NCBI GenBank assembly: GCA_001282665.1 | Contig: LN874948.1 | Coordinates: 690,213 to 754,212 of the forward strand | From: Clostridiales bacterium mt11 | GTDB lineage: Bacteria > Bacillota > Clostridia > Tissierellales > Tepidimicrobiaceae | Length of the DNA stretch: 64,000 nt | Reading direction: 5' to 3' | Shown: in pieces, positions 35,547-44,883 of the stretch | How the letters are laid out: every line of letters begins with the position of its first letter | Numbering within the stretch: the stretch's first letter is position 1 | Program-made: the position numbers and the translations under genes | Notes under the pieces: generated by a model | Told to the model about the DNA's origin: nothing | Seen by the model: the letters and a program-made list of their open reading frames with translations, nothing else | Databases searched by the model: none

Positions 35547-37712
35547 TTATAACCATCTATTGTTCGAACCTATTTCCTTTAAAATTATCTTTATAGATAA
35601 ATTTTTAGTATCCTTATATATTTTATTGAAATCCTCCTTTCGTGATTTACTTATTATGGATTTATTTAAAAATTCCTTAAAGTCCATCCACTCTTTTGAA
35701 TTTTTACCTATATCCTTAAGCCCTTCTATTCCTATAGATAAGTTCCTCTTGCTCATAAACCAAAATTTAAAATCCTCATCCTTTAGCCTATCTAAAGCCT
35801 TATCAAACTCTCCATAGTATAGATCAATATATATTATATTTTCATTTAAATAATACTTTCCTGTTCTTTCATAGTACTGTCTTGCCTTTATAAAATCTCC
35901 TTTTCTCAAATAATAGTTGCCCTTATCCTGTAACAATTCCTCATCTAAATCTTCCTCAGGTATTAATTCAAATACCCTTTCTCCTATTTTTAAATACTCA
36001 TCCTTATCATCATCCATAAAAGCACTAGTAAGGAGATTCTTAATTACATATTTATTCTTAGTTAAATCATACAATTTAAAAGAATAATCCTCTCCTTTTT
36101 GAAAATCTTGAGTCCCCTTTTTCCATCCACTTGTATACAATTTGGAAAGATATCTAAGTGCTTCTATATTCTCATCATTTTTCTTTATTACATCTTCATA
36201 ATATGCTACGGCTTCATCATATTTCTTGTGTAAGATTAGATTTTCTCCTTCTGTCAACTGCCTATCATCTACCTTTATGGTGGCAATATCATCATAAAAT
36301 GAAATTATAGGCTGTGTACTATTTATAAGGTTGTCATATTTATCATAAGCATTTATAATTATAGGTACATTAGATTGTGGATAAAAAGTACCTAATATGG
36401 ATTGAGGACTTACAATCATATCCTCGTCAAAATAAAATGCTCCTCTAATAGCTGTGTTAAGTATATCCAAATTAAATCTGGTATTGTTTCCCTTTATTTC
36501 AGTTTCCCCATATTTATTGGGAATTTCAAAAATCGTGCTGCACCCATCCATCTTAATTGGATCTGAAAAACTTACAGCTTGAACTCTATAGTACTCTGCT
36601 CCCTTTACTTCTTCCCATTTAATATCAAATTCATCATCTTTTAATATATACTTACCCTTTGGACTTACTATCTCCATTGGGGAAGTAAATTGAAAATCAT
36701 ATACCATATCCCCATATAGATCTAATTTTCTTATATCCTTCTCCATATAGACCATATCATAGACTAAAGGTTGGGTAACCCCTATGCCTATTTCATACTG
36801 TCCTTCTTTAAAACCTACGGTTTCAAATTCTCCATTGGAATCCGTAATCGCCACAAATTCTACATCAGGTGATCTCCTATAGATTCCAGATATATCTCTA
36901 ACATAGATTTGAGCAAAAGGCATCCCCTTTCCATTCAAGATAACTTTACCTCGTATTTTATAATCCCCTTTATACTTTAAAAAATCATCTAACCATAACC
37001 TGCGAGAATGTTTTTTTATATTGCCGAATAAGTCTACATTGTCACCATATGCAAGAGGCTTATCCTCTTCTAATTTATAGAACTCATATGCCTTATCATA
37101 TTCTTCCTTCGCAAAATATATATGTCCCTTTAGAGTATAGAGTTCCCTGTTCTCTTTCCCTTCATCTATATAGCCATCTATAATCTCCAATCCTTTATCA
37201 TAATCTTTGTCAGCAAAATAATAAAAGGCCCTATATAAATTGCTAATATATTTAATCTCTTCATTGGAAGATTTACTTCCCCAGTCCATCAATTCATAAG
37301 ATTTTTGGATATCCCCTAATCCAGTATATATATCCAATAACCCCTTATAGGACTTATCATAATATTTACCTTTATCATATCTATCCAATATCTTCTTATA
37401 ACATTCTACAGCCTTCTCTGCTCTATCCTTTGTTACGTTACTCCCATCTCCCCCTCTCATGCTCATGTAAATATCATAAGTATCTATAGATGGCACCATA
37501 AGGGTGGCTAAATTATAGAGTGCTTCATCTCTTGGATTTAAAAAAGCGGTATAGTAGTATATATTGTAAAATTTAATAGCCTTTTCCCTATCATTGGAAT
37601 CAACCTTTTTAGCTATTTCAAGCATCGCTATAGGTATAATATAGTTAAAAATTAGAAACAAAGATACCAATAATATGATTAAAGTTTTAACCTTTACCTT
37701 AATCTTTTTCAT
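35547..37712 (-). CDS. Membrane-anchored TPR protein with a carboxypeptidase-regulatory-like domain
   Basis: The 721-residue protein has one N-terminal hydrophobic helix after a Lys-rich start (VKTLIILLVSLFLIFNYIIPIAML) and a large, probably extracellular part. TPR-like repeats fill about 50-230 (AVECYKKILDRYDKG, YFADKDYDKGLEIIDGYI, YFAKEEYDKAYEFYKL). A beta-rich domain around 250-330 (IRGKVILNGKGMPFAQIYV, ITDSNGEFETVGFKEGQYEI) resembles CarboxypepD_reg. A Fn3-like segment follows, and a second TPR block spans about 485-700. No enzyme motif is seen. It is transcribed alone. Confidence 0.78.
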   Translation of the reverse strand: MKKIKVKVKTLIILLVSLFLIFNYIIPIAMLEIAKKVDSNDREKAIKFYNIYYYTAFLNPRDEALYNLATLMVPSIDTYDIYMSMRGGDGSNVTKDRAEKAVECYKKILDRYDKGKYYDKSYKGLLDIYTGLGDIQKSYELMDWGSKSSNEEIKYISNLYRAFYYFADKDYDKGLEIIDGYIDEGKENRELYTLKGHIYFAKEEYDKAYEFYKLEEDKPLAYGDNVDLFGNIKKHSRRLWLDDFLKYKGDYKIRGKVILNGKGMPFAQIYVRDISGIYRRSPDVEFVAITDSNGEFETVGFKEGQYEIGIGVTQPLVYDMVYMEKDIRKLDLYGDMVYDFQFTSPMEIVSPKGKYILKDDEFDIKWEEVKGAEYYRVQAVSFSDPIKMDGCSTIFEIPNKYGETEIKGNNTRFNLDILNTAIRGAFYFDEDMIVSPQSILGTFYPQSNVPIIINAYDKYDNLINSTQPIISFYDDIATIKVDDRQLTEGENLILHKKYDEAVAYYEDVIKKNDENIEALRYLSKLYTSGWKKGTQDFQKGEDYSFKLYDLTKNKYVIKNLLTSAFMDDDKDEYLKIGERVFELIPEEDLDEELLQDKGNYYLRKGDFIKARQYYERTGKYYLNENIIYIDLYYGEFDKALDRLKDEDFKFWFMSKRNLSIGIEGLKDIGKNSKEWMDFKEFLNKSIISKSRKEDFNKIYKDTKNLSIKIILKEIGSNNRWL

Positions 37713-37975
37713 TATAACTCACATCCCTTACTATTATTTCAGAAAAACCCACATTGATGACTTTTACATTACTATAATTTATGATAAATACTATATTGAT
37801 TATGATTATCGCTGTTAATACTCCTGAAATGGTATCTATATACATCTATTTAAAATGGCGTGTATATTCTCCTCTAAACAAAAATGTTACATCAAATAAT
37901 CCATTATAACTATAGGATATATTTTGGTAATACAGTATAATAGTAGTATACTATATTATGAGGTGGAGATAAACT

Positions 37976-38827
37976 ATGAGAGATATAAGATTGAACCATA
38001 TAGTACAAAAAGTTAACGATATGCCAGTACTGCCAAGTAGAGTGAATAGAATCATAGAGCTTATTGAAGATCCAAATTCCACAATAGACGATTTAGAAAA
38101 GGAAATATTGATGGATCAGAGTTTAACATCTAAAATATTAAAATTAGCCAATTCTGCTTACTATGGGTATCCACGAAAAATCAACACCGTTTCTCAAGCC
38201 ACTATTTTGCTTGGATTTCAAACCATTAAGAGTATAGTATTAGCTTCAACTGTAAGTAAAATGATGGCACATGAATTAAAAGGCTATGCCTTAGGAGAAA
38301 ATGATCTATGGACCCAATCTCAAACCTGCGCTATTATCTCCAGAAATATTGCCAAAGAAATTAAAATTTCCAATCCTGAAACAGCATACATTGGAGGATT
38401 ATTAAGAGATATAGGTAAAACCATATTGAGCTACTATGTAGAAAGAGAATATAATGCCATAGTCAATAAAGTAGAATTTGGTAATATATCATTTTTAGAA
38501 GCTGAAGAAGAAATTCTCGGATTCAACCACGCACAGGTAGGAGAAAAAATAGCTGAAAAGTGGAATTTCCCTGAAGACTTGGTAGAAGCCATAGGACTCC
38601 ACCATACTCCAGAAAAATCTATTATAAATCCTACTTTGGTTTCCATTGTCCATATTGCCGATGCAATAACTATGATGTTAGGAGTAGGTATTGGTGTTGA
38701 TGGATTAGCTTACAACTTTTCTCCTTTTGCTTTGGAAACTTTAAATTTAAGTTCCATAGATGTAGAGGATTTAATATCCAAATCCCATGATTTGATAATC
38801 GATAGGGATAGTTTTGATTTAATATAG
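37976..38827 (+). CDS. HDOD domain signalling protein
   Basis: The 283-residue protein is nearly all HDOD domain: NDMPVLPSRVNRIIELIEDPNST, LTSKILKLANSAYYG, and INTVSQATILLGFQTIKSI. The HD-type motifs are partly retained (GGLLRDIGKTIL and IGLHHTPEKS). HDOD proteins are non-catalytic relatives of HD-GYP phosphodiesterases that act in chemotaxis and second-messenger signalling. It is monocistronic, with a GAGGTGGAG ribosome binding site. Confidence 0.9.
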   Translation: MRDIRLNHIVQKVNDMPVLPSRVNRIIELIEDPNSTIDDLEKEILMDQSLTSKILKLANSAYYGYPRKINTVSQATILLGFQTIKSIVLASTVSKMMAHELKGYALGENDLWTQSQTCAIISRNIAKEIKISNPETAYIGGLLRDIGKTILSYYVEREYNAIVNKVEFGNISFLEAEEEILGFNHAQVGEKIAEKWNFPEDLVEAIGLHHTPEKSIINPTLVSIVHIADAITMMLGVGIGVDGLAYNFSPFALETLNLSSIDVEDLISKSHDLIIDRDSFDLI

Positions 38828-38832
38828 ATCCA

Positions 38833-38860
38833 AATCAGAGAAATATTTCTCTGATTTTTT
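38833..38860 (+). terminator. Terminator of the HDOD gene
   Basis: AATCAGAGAAAT / ATTTCTCTGATT perfect palindrome followed by T6. Confidence 0.85.
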
Positions 38861-38962
38861 GCTTATAATATGTCTTTTTTTATTATTTAATGTATAATAA
38901 ATATGTAGATACTCGAAATAACTTAAGACCAGCTATTAAAAGTCAAGAAATAATTTAATTTA

Positions 38963-39062
38963 TTTTGCCTTTGTGATTATAGAATTTCTGTCAGAACCCG
39001 TCAAGGGGAAAAGCATCCCTTGACAGAACCTTCCATAAATTCTTATGTAAAATTAGGCAAAA
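38963..39062. repeat. 100-bp imperfect inverted repeat beside the IS110 transposase
   Basis: Outer arms TTTTGCCT (38963-38970) and AGGCAAAA (39055-39062), intermediate AGAATTT / AAATTCT, and a GTCAAGGG / CCCTTGAC hairpin at the centre fold into one long stem. It may be part of the IS right end, a MITE, or the palindromic target the IS chose. No coding potential. Confidence 0.6.
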
Positions 39063-39124
39063 CAAATAGTCCTAAATATAGAGAAAAAATTTAGGTTCGA
39101 AAAGCAGGTTAGTTTTTGGTAATT

Positions 39125-40303
39125 CTACTTAATATTAGGCATATAAGGTTTGTTATCACGGAGAACAGCAAAAATAATATTACACATTTTTCTAGCAACA
39201 GCCCCAATAGCAGTTAAATGATGTTTTCCTCTTGCCCTAAGTGATTGATAATATACCGATAGAGCGGGATCTTTAAATGCTGCAACAGTAGCAGCTAACC
39301 AAATTGCCCTGCGAAGATAAGGTGAGCCACGTTTAGAAATCTTGGTCTGTGTACCTACAAAATTACCAGACTGTTTTACGGCTACATCAAGACCTGCATA
39401 GGCAACAAGTTGGGGGGCAGATTCAAAACGGGAAATATCACCAATTTCCCCGATAATAATAGCACCAAGAACGTCACCAATACCTGTAATAGTAGTAATA
39501 ACTGAATTGTTTTGATGAAGGAGTGTCGAAATTTCAGTTTCAAGTTCTTTTAGCTGTTCTTCGATAAAATTTATTTGGGAAATAATTTGCTTAATTTGAA
39601 ATGCAAATGCATCTTTTGCAAAGTTAACACCAAAAGTATTAGTAGCGGATTCTTGTACTTCAGAAGCTTTTGAAATACCAAAACGTCCTCTACTAGCTTT
39701 AGATAGAAGCTTGGAAAGAGTTTCTGTATCTATAGACAACATATCCTCTGGAGTAGGATATTTAGAGAGTAATTCCCTAGAAGTTACTCCAAAGGTATCA
39801 GAAAAAAGCTTAGAGTATTCAGGGAAAACTTGATCCAAAAGAGCAATACACTTACGTTTCCAATCAGAACACTCATCTACTAAAGCAAGACGATATCTGG
39901 ATAATTGGCGTAAGGCCATAATGTCCTCGTCAGCTAAAGAAGTAGTGGAAAATTCACCGAAACGCATAATTTGAGCAATGATAAAGGAATCTTTAGAGTC
40001 ATTTTTAGTTTGCCTAATATACATTTTTCGAAATGCATCCGATTGAATGGGGTTAATGACATTTACAGTAAACCCAAGGTCCAATAGATAAGAATAAAGG
40101 CTAACCCAATAATGACCAGTAGCTTCCATACCAATAGTGGTATTGGAAGTATCAGCTTCAAATTTTTCAAGTAAGGCAATTAACTTATCGCAACCTACTT
40201 GAGAGTTTGAAAAAGATATACTTTTATCAAGAAGTTTACCATTAGAATCAATGATAGAAGCTTCGTGGTTTTGTTTAGCAATATCAATACCAACATAAAA
40301 CAT
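39125..40303 (-). CDS. IS110 family transposase (DEDD recombinase)
   Basis: The 392-residue protein is intact. The N-terminal RuvC-like DEDD domain opens YVGIDIAKQNHEASI and contains TIGMEATGHYW. The C-terminal Tnp_20 domain has TTITGIGDVLGAIIIGEIGDI and the catalytic-Ser segment ISKRGSPYLRRAIW. Such recombinases use a bridge RNA from the element's own non-coding end to choose donor and target DNA. Its intact frame suggests recent arrival or continued activity. Confidence 0.95.
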   Translation of the reverse strand: MFYVGIDIAKQNHEASIIDSNGKLLDKSISFSNSQVGCDKLIALLEKFEADTSNTTIGMEATGHYWVSLYSYLLDLGFTVNVINPIQSDAFRKMYIRQTKNDSKDSFIIAQIMRFGEFSTTSLADEDIMALRQLSRYRLALVDECSDWKRKCIALLDQVFPEYSKLFSDTFGVTSRELLSKYPTPEDMLSIDTETLSKLLSKASRGRFGISKASEVQESATNTFGVNFAKDAFAFQIKQIISQINFIEEQLKELETEISTLLHQNNSVITTITGIGDVLGAIIIGEIGDISRFESAPQLVAYAGLDVAVKQSGNFVGTQTKISKRGSPYLRRAIWLAATVAAFKDPALSVYYQSLRARGKHHLTAIGAVARKMCNIIFAVLRDNKPYMPNIK

Positions 40304-40329
40304 AAAATCACCAGCTTTTAATATATTTA

Positions 40330-40500
40330 CAGATAAAGTCTAGGGCCTCTCTACTTTACAACAATACAACCTCGTTAGATATTCAGTAACTAGGTACTAT
40401 CCAGCTCATTCGCATATAGATGTAAAGAAGAGGCGTAACTCTTAGTTAGGAAGACAACGCTTCAAGGAGGGATACTACGACCTCTATCTGTACAATTATT
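40330..40500 (-). ncRNA. Candidate bridge RNA of the IS110 element
   Basis: The non-coding DNA 5' of the transposase, read on the minus strand, folds into at least one clear stem: AGAGGTCGTA (40485-40476) with TACGCCTCT (40437-40429), closing a roughly 38-nt loop. A smaller AGTACCTAGTTACT hairpin follows. IS110-group elements encode their bridge RNA in this position. Assignment is by position and fold only. Confidence 0.5.
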
Positions 40501-40588
40501 ATCTCATAAGAACAGTGAGATAGAAAAGAGAAATAAAGTTAAGTAAAGTTATTTTAACTTTAACTATATTATACGAGGAGGTATACAT

Positions 40589-42553
40589 ATGGAGAGTTTA
40601 CTGTTAGACGATTTTACCAAGTATAAGTTTTTATCAGGAATAAAATATTCTCCTGATGGCAACAAAATAGGTTTTGTACTCCATCGTATGGATATAGAGG
40701 AAAACAAATACCTATCAAACATTTACATCTATGACACCCAGACGGAAAAATCCATTAAACTAACCTCTCAAGACTCAGAAAAATCTTTCTTATTTAAAGA
40801 TGCAAACACCATACTATTTCCCGCTACAAGAGATTCTAAGGAAAAATCTAAAAAGGAAAAAGAAGAAGAGTCTACTACCTATTATGAAATATCCTTAGAT
40901 GGTGGAGAAGCCAATAAATCCTTTGGAATACCGCTAAACGTAACCGATATTGAACTGTTAGATGAAAATAATTGTTTAGTTACTGCCCTCTATGATTATT
41001 ATAGACAAAATTCAAACATCAACTCAGAAGAAGAAAAAGACTATGAAGTATTAGATGAAATCCCCTTTTGGTCCAATGGCGAAGGATTTACCAACAAAAA
41101 AAGAAATAGACTATATATCTATAATATAAAGGAAAATATACTCACTCCAATTACCGATGAATTCACTAATGTAGATAGCTTCAAATTAAATGAGGATAAG
41201 TCTAAGATAATTCTTATTACTAGCTCTTTTATAGATAAAATGCCTTTAAAATCTCAGCTATACCTCTACAATATAGAAGAAAAACACTTGGAAAAGATAA
41301 CCCATGAAGATGTATTCTCTTATGCCTATGCAGATTTCCTAGAAGATGAAATAATATTTGCAGGTAATGATATGACTAGCTACGGTATCAATGAAAACAA
41401 CCACTTCTATCTAATGGATAGTGAAGGAAATGTAAAAATATTATCTCCTAGAGATTTCGACTACAGCATATGGAATTCCGTAGGTTCCGATTGCAGATAT
41501 GGAGGTAGTCGTTCCATAAAGGTAGATGGTAAGTATCTATATTTTGTAACTACTGAATATGATAGTTCTTACATAAATAGAATAGATAAAATTGGTAATA
41601 TAGAAAAGTTAACCATTGAAAAAGGCTCCATTGATGGGTTCGATGTACTAAATGGAGAGATTACATTTATAGGCTTAAGAGAGCTTAAGCTTCAAGAACT
41701 ATACAAGCTAGATGACTACAAAGAAGAACAATTGACTAACTTTAATAAGTGGGTTATAGATGAAAAGAAGCTGTCCACTCCTGAAAAGATAAACTTTGAA
41801 ACGGAAAAAGGAATCAATATTGAAGGTTGGATAATGAAACCCGTTGAATTCGATGAAAATAAAAAATATCCCGGAATACTCAATATCCACGGAGGACCAA
41901 AGACCGTCTATGGAGAAGTGTTCTTCCACGAAATGCAGTACTGGGCCAATGAAGGCTATGTGGTATTTTACTGCAACCCAAGGGGCAGCGACGGCAGAGG
42001 TAATGAATTCTCCGATATAAGAGGAAAATATGGTACCATCGATTATGATGATTTAATGAGATTTACCGATCATGTGTTAGAAAATTATCCATTTATAGAT
42101 AGAGATAGACTAGGCGTAACAGGAGGATCCTATGGTGGTTTTATGACCAACTGGATTATAGGACATACCCATAGATTCAAAGCAGCTGCTTCTCAAAGGA
42201 GTATTTCTAACTGGGTATCTAAATTCGGCACTACGGATATTGGCTACTATTTCGTAGATGACCAACAAGGTGCAACACCATGGAACGATGTAGACAAATT
42301 GTGGTTCCATTCACCACTAAAATATGCTAACAATGCAGTAACCCCTACTCTGTTTATCCATTCAGAACAGGACTACCGCTGTTGGCTGGCTGAAGGATTA
42401 CAGATGTTCACTGCATTAAAATACCACGGAGTAGAAGCAAGACTTTGTATGTTCAGAGGAGAAAACCATGAATTGAGCAGATCGGGCAAACCAAAACATA
42501 GAATAAGAAGGCTTAAAGAAATAACCGATTGGTTCAATAGATATCTAAAATAA
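40589..42553 (+). CDS. S9 family peptidase (acylaminoacyl/prolyl oligopeptidase type)
   Basis: The 654-residue protein has an N-terminal beta-propeller (about 1-390; PDGNKIGFVLHRM type repeats) and a C-terminal alpha/beta hydrolase. Nucleophile Ser lies in GVTGGSYGGFMTNW, with acid Asp in FIHSEQDYRC and His in RGENHELSRSG. There is no signal peptide, so it acts on cytoplasmic peptides. An ACGAGGAGG ribosome binding site precedes ATG. The IS110 insertion lies directly upstream, so its native promoter may have been displaced. Confidence 0.93.
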   Translation: MESLLLDDFTKYKFLSGIKYSPDGNKIGFVLHRMDIEENKYLSNIYIYDTQTEKSIKLTSQDSEKSFLFKDANTILFPATRDSKEKSKKEKEEESTTYYEISLDGGEANKSFGIPLNVTDIELLDENNCLVTALYDYYRQNSNINSEEEKDYEVLDEIPFWSNGEGFTNKKRNRLYIYNIKENILTPITDEFTNVDSFKLNEDKSKIILITSSFIDKMPLKSQLYLYNIEEKHLEKITHEDVFSYAYADFLEDEIIFAGNDMTSYGINENNHFYLMDSEGNVKILSPRDFDYSIWNSVGSDCRYGGSRSIKVDGKYLYFVTTEYDSSYINRIDKIGNIEKLTIEKGSIDGFDVLNGEITFIGLRELKLQELYKLDDYKEEQLTNFNKWVIDEKKLSTPEKINFETEKGINIEGWIMKPVEFDENKKYPGILNIHGGPKTVYGEVFFHEMQYWANEGYVVFYCNPRGSDGRGNEFSDIRGKYGTIDYDDLMRFTDHVLENYPFIDRDRLGVTGGSYGGFMTNWIIGHTHRFKAAASQRSISNWVSKFGTTDIGYYFVDDQQGATPWNDVDKLWFHSPLKYANNAVTPTLFIHSEQDYRCWLAEGLQMFTALKYHGVEARLCMFRGENHELSRSGKPKHRIRRLKEITDWFNRYLK

Positions 42554-42558
42554 CAAAT

Positions 42559-42577
42559 GCGGGGGATCCTCCCCCGC
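42559..42577. terminator. GC-rich hairpin between convergent genes
   Basis: GCGGGGGA / TCCCCCGC with a 3-nt loop, 6 bp past the S9 stop. The T run is poor, but its strength and position between convergent genes fit a terminator. Confidence 0.7.
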
Positions 42578-42591
42578 TAAAATTTTGTCTA

Positions 42592-43698
42592 TCAGGTATC
42601 ACATGCTGCATAATAATTTATCAAATCTATCCCCACCCTCTTTTCTTTATTAGTCAAGTCCTCAGAATTAGTTATTAATTCCAAGTCATCAAAGATGCTC
42701 TGCCCTTCTCTATCATATATATTTAAATCATGTAGAGCATATGCTACTTCTCCAGTCTTTTCTGGAATCTTTGATAGAGCTTTAATAAATCTGATTTTAT
42801 CCTTCATGTAGGTATTCCCTATGCTTTCAATAAATAAAAAATATTCTTCACCAACAAAATCATCCATTAATTTGATTAGATTGACTATATCCTCTTCTTC
42901 AATATCCTGCTTAGATAGCCATTCCAATAAACTTAAAACACTGCCTTCGCCATATAACTTCTCCAATCTGTTGAAATCAAGATTTGGAAGCAAACCAATA
43001 GCTTTTCGCAAACTATTCTTATTATCTTTTGAGAAAATAATATTCATAACCAGTTCCTCATTGGAAGGCTCATATTTTAAGATTAGACTTTCTTCTTTTC
43101 CATCATAATACTTTAAATATCCAATATTATTGTCCTCGTCCCAATATTCAGGAAAATAATCCGTATATTCATCGGCTTTTAAAAGTGGTTCCAAAGTTTT
43201 ACCCTTTATATAGTAAATAGCTAAATCTATATTGCCATTTAATTCAGTTTCCACAGCCCTTTTGTTATTGTTTTCAACTCCAATCAATAATTTACTTGAA
43301 TCAGGGGAAAATATTACATCTCCTGCGTTTACAATACTATCTTTCTCCTCTAAATTATCAATAGGTATGATATAGGTTTTCTTTATAGAACTAGTACCTT
43401 CATCTACTAAAAAGAATTTTCCATCCTTAGACCATTTGATGCCATAAAGGTTTCCAACAATATCTTCTACTTTCTTTTCAACTTCGGTACTAGCATCATA
43501 TATCTTTAATATTTTATCCTCATCATCTGTATATTCAATAAATATAGTGTAATTCCCAAAAGTTGCAGCTTCCTCTACATTATCCCTGTCTTCTATATTC
43601 TTTTTAGATACAGTGCTTTCATTATAATAGAATAAGGATATTATAACTAATGTTATTACAACTATAATCCCTGTTGAAACCCAAATCCATTTTTTCAT
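42592..43698 (-). CDS. Membrane-anchored protein with a WD40/PD40-like propeller segment
   Basis: The 368-residue protein has a single N-terminal membrane helix (WIWVSTGIIVVITLVIISLFYY) and is otherwise extracellular. The first half has repeating beta motifs (YGIKWSKDGKFFLVDE, DVIFSPDSSKLLIGVE) like PD40/TolB-type propeller blades. The second half is helical and unassigned. ATG at 43698 is chosen because the GGAGGGAGAAG before it is an ideal ribosome binding site, whereas the upstream TTG overlaps that site. Confidence 0.72.
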   Translation of the reverse strand: MKKWIWVSTGIIVVITLVIISLFYYNESTVSKKNIEDRDNVEEAATFGNYTIFIEYTDDEDKILKIYDASTEVEKKVEDIVGNLYGIKWSKDGKFFLVDEGTSSIKKTYIIPIDNLEEKDSIVNAGDVIFSPDSSKLLIGVENNNKRAVETELNGNIDLAIYYIKGKTLEPLLKADEYTDYFPEYWDEDNNIGYLKYYDGKEESLILKYEPSNEELVMNIIFSKDNKNSLRKAIGLLPNLDFNRLEKLYGEGSVLSLLEWLSKQDIEEEDIVNLIKLMDDFVGEEYFLFIESIGNTYMKDKIRFIKALSKIPEKTGEVAYALHDLNIYDREGQSIFDDLELITNSEDLTNKEKRVGIDLINYYAACDT

Positions 43699-43925
43699 CT
43701 TCTCCCTCCTCAATTATTTATACCCTATTATGGCTCATCAATCTTAAATATAACGTATCTTACACTAAAAATACCATTAATAATAAAAATAATCCATACT
43801 TAATATATTGTTTTCTAGCATAAAGGTCATAATATTAATAAGAGCATTTGTTTTAGATTTGTAAAAATAGGTGTTTGTGGTAGAATAAGCTTAAGCACAA
43901 TCAAAATATAAAGGTGGAATGAAAA

Positions 43926-44840
43926 TTGGATTTAAGGGATAATCTTAATAATAGATTACATAAAAATAAAAATAAGACATGGTTTAGATTTTTAGATGAA
44001 GTCATATGTAGAGTAAAAGAAGATGAGATAACTGCTGTAGGGGCTCAGCTCACCTACTTCCTAATACTATCCATATTTCCTTTTTTAATATTTTTCTTAA
44101 ATATATTGAGTTATACTTCCATAGCACAAGATGAAATATTAGATAATCTATTGATAGTACTTCCATTGGAAACTCAAATTCTTTTCAAAAGTATAGCTAA
44201 AGAAATAGTAGGCTCAAGCTCTGAAACCCTTTTGTCCTTGGGAATAATTTTAACCATTTGGACTGGTTCCTTAGGAATAACAGCTATAATTAGGGCAATA
44301 AATAAAGCCTATAATGTAAAGAAAAAAAGACCCTATTGGAGACTAAAGGGAATAGCCATTATATTCACTATAGCATTAGCATTCTTACTCATTATAGTAT
44401 TAGGTCTATTAGTATTTGGAGAAGTTATTGGGAAGAAGATATTTGCTTGGCTTGGTGCAGCCCATATATTCTACTATATATGGGAGCTGCTGAGAGTAAT
44501 TATTCCCCTTATATCTATGATAGTCATATTTGCTCTATTATATAAATTAAGCCCTCCACCAGAAGAGGGATTAAATATAAAATTCCGCCAAACCCTACCG
44601 GGGGCAGTTTTCACAGCTATAGGTTGGAATATAGCTTCTATGATATTTTCCTTTTATGTGAACAATTTTGGAAGATATTCTAAAACCTATGGCAGTTTAG
44701 GAGGAATCATAATACTATTAGTATGGCTATATATAAGTAGTATAATGATAGTATTAGGGGGGGAAATCAATGGAGCCTATGCAAGCCTTAAGCCTCACAC
44801 TGGGGTAGAGGATTGTCATGAAGATAAGGAAGGAGATTGA
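43926..44840 (+). CDS. YihY/BrkB family inner membrane protein
   Basis: The 304-residue protein has about six membrane helices and the YihY signature elements: AVGAQLTYFLILSIFPFLIF, the GSLGITAIIRAINKAYNV loop and YGSLGGIIILLVWLYISS. Function is not established. The start is TTG at 43926, 7 bp after AAAGGTGG; the ATG six bases upstream runs into a stop. nadE starts 43 bp downstream. Confidence 0.9.
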   Translation: MDLRDNLNNRLHKNKNKTWFRFLDEVICRVKEDEITAVGAQLTYFLILSIFPFLIFFLNILSYTSIAQDEILDNLLIVLPLETQILFKSIAKEIVGSSSETLLSLGIILTIWTGSLGITAIIRAINKAYNVKKKRPYWRLKGIAIIFTIALAFLLIIVLGLLVFGEVIGKKIFAWLGAAHIFYYIWELLRVIIPLISMIVIFALLYKLSPPPEEGLNIKFRQTLPGAVFTAIGWNIASMIFSFYVNNFGRYSKTYGSLGGIIILLVWLYISSIMIVLGGEINGAYASLKPHTGVEDCHEDKEGD

Positions 44841-44883
44841 TGATGGATATTTATCATATATTTAATATAAAGGGGATTATGAT

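Larger units (their letters stand above)
39063..40560 (-). mobile_element. IS110 family insertion sequence (ends approximate)
   Basis: A single IS110-type transposase is flanked by non-coding DNA of about 60-260 bp downstream and 285 bp upstream, lying between an HDOD terminator and the S9 peptidase ribosome binding site. IS110 elements lack terminal inverted repeats and make little or no target duplication, so the ends cannot be fixed from one copy; the coordinates are an estimate. Confidence 0.6.
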
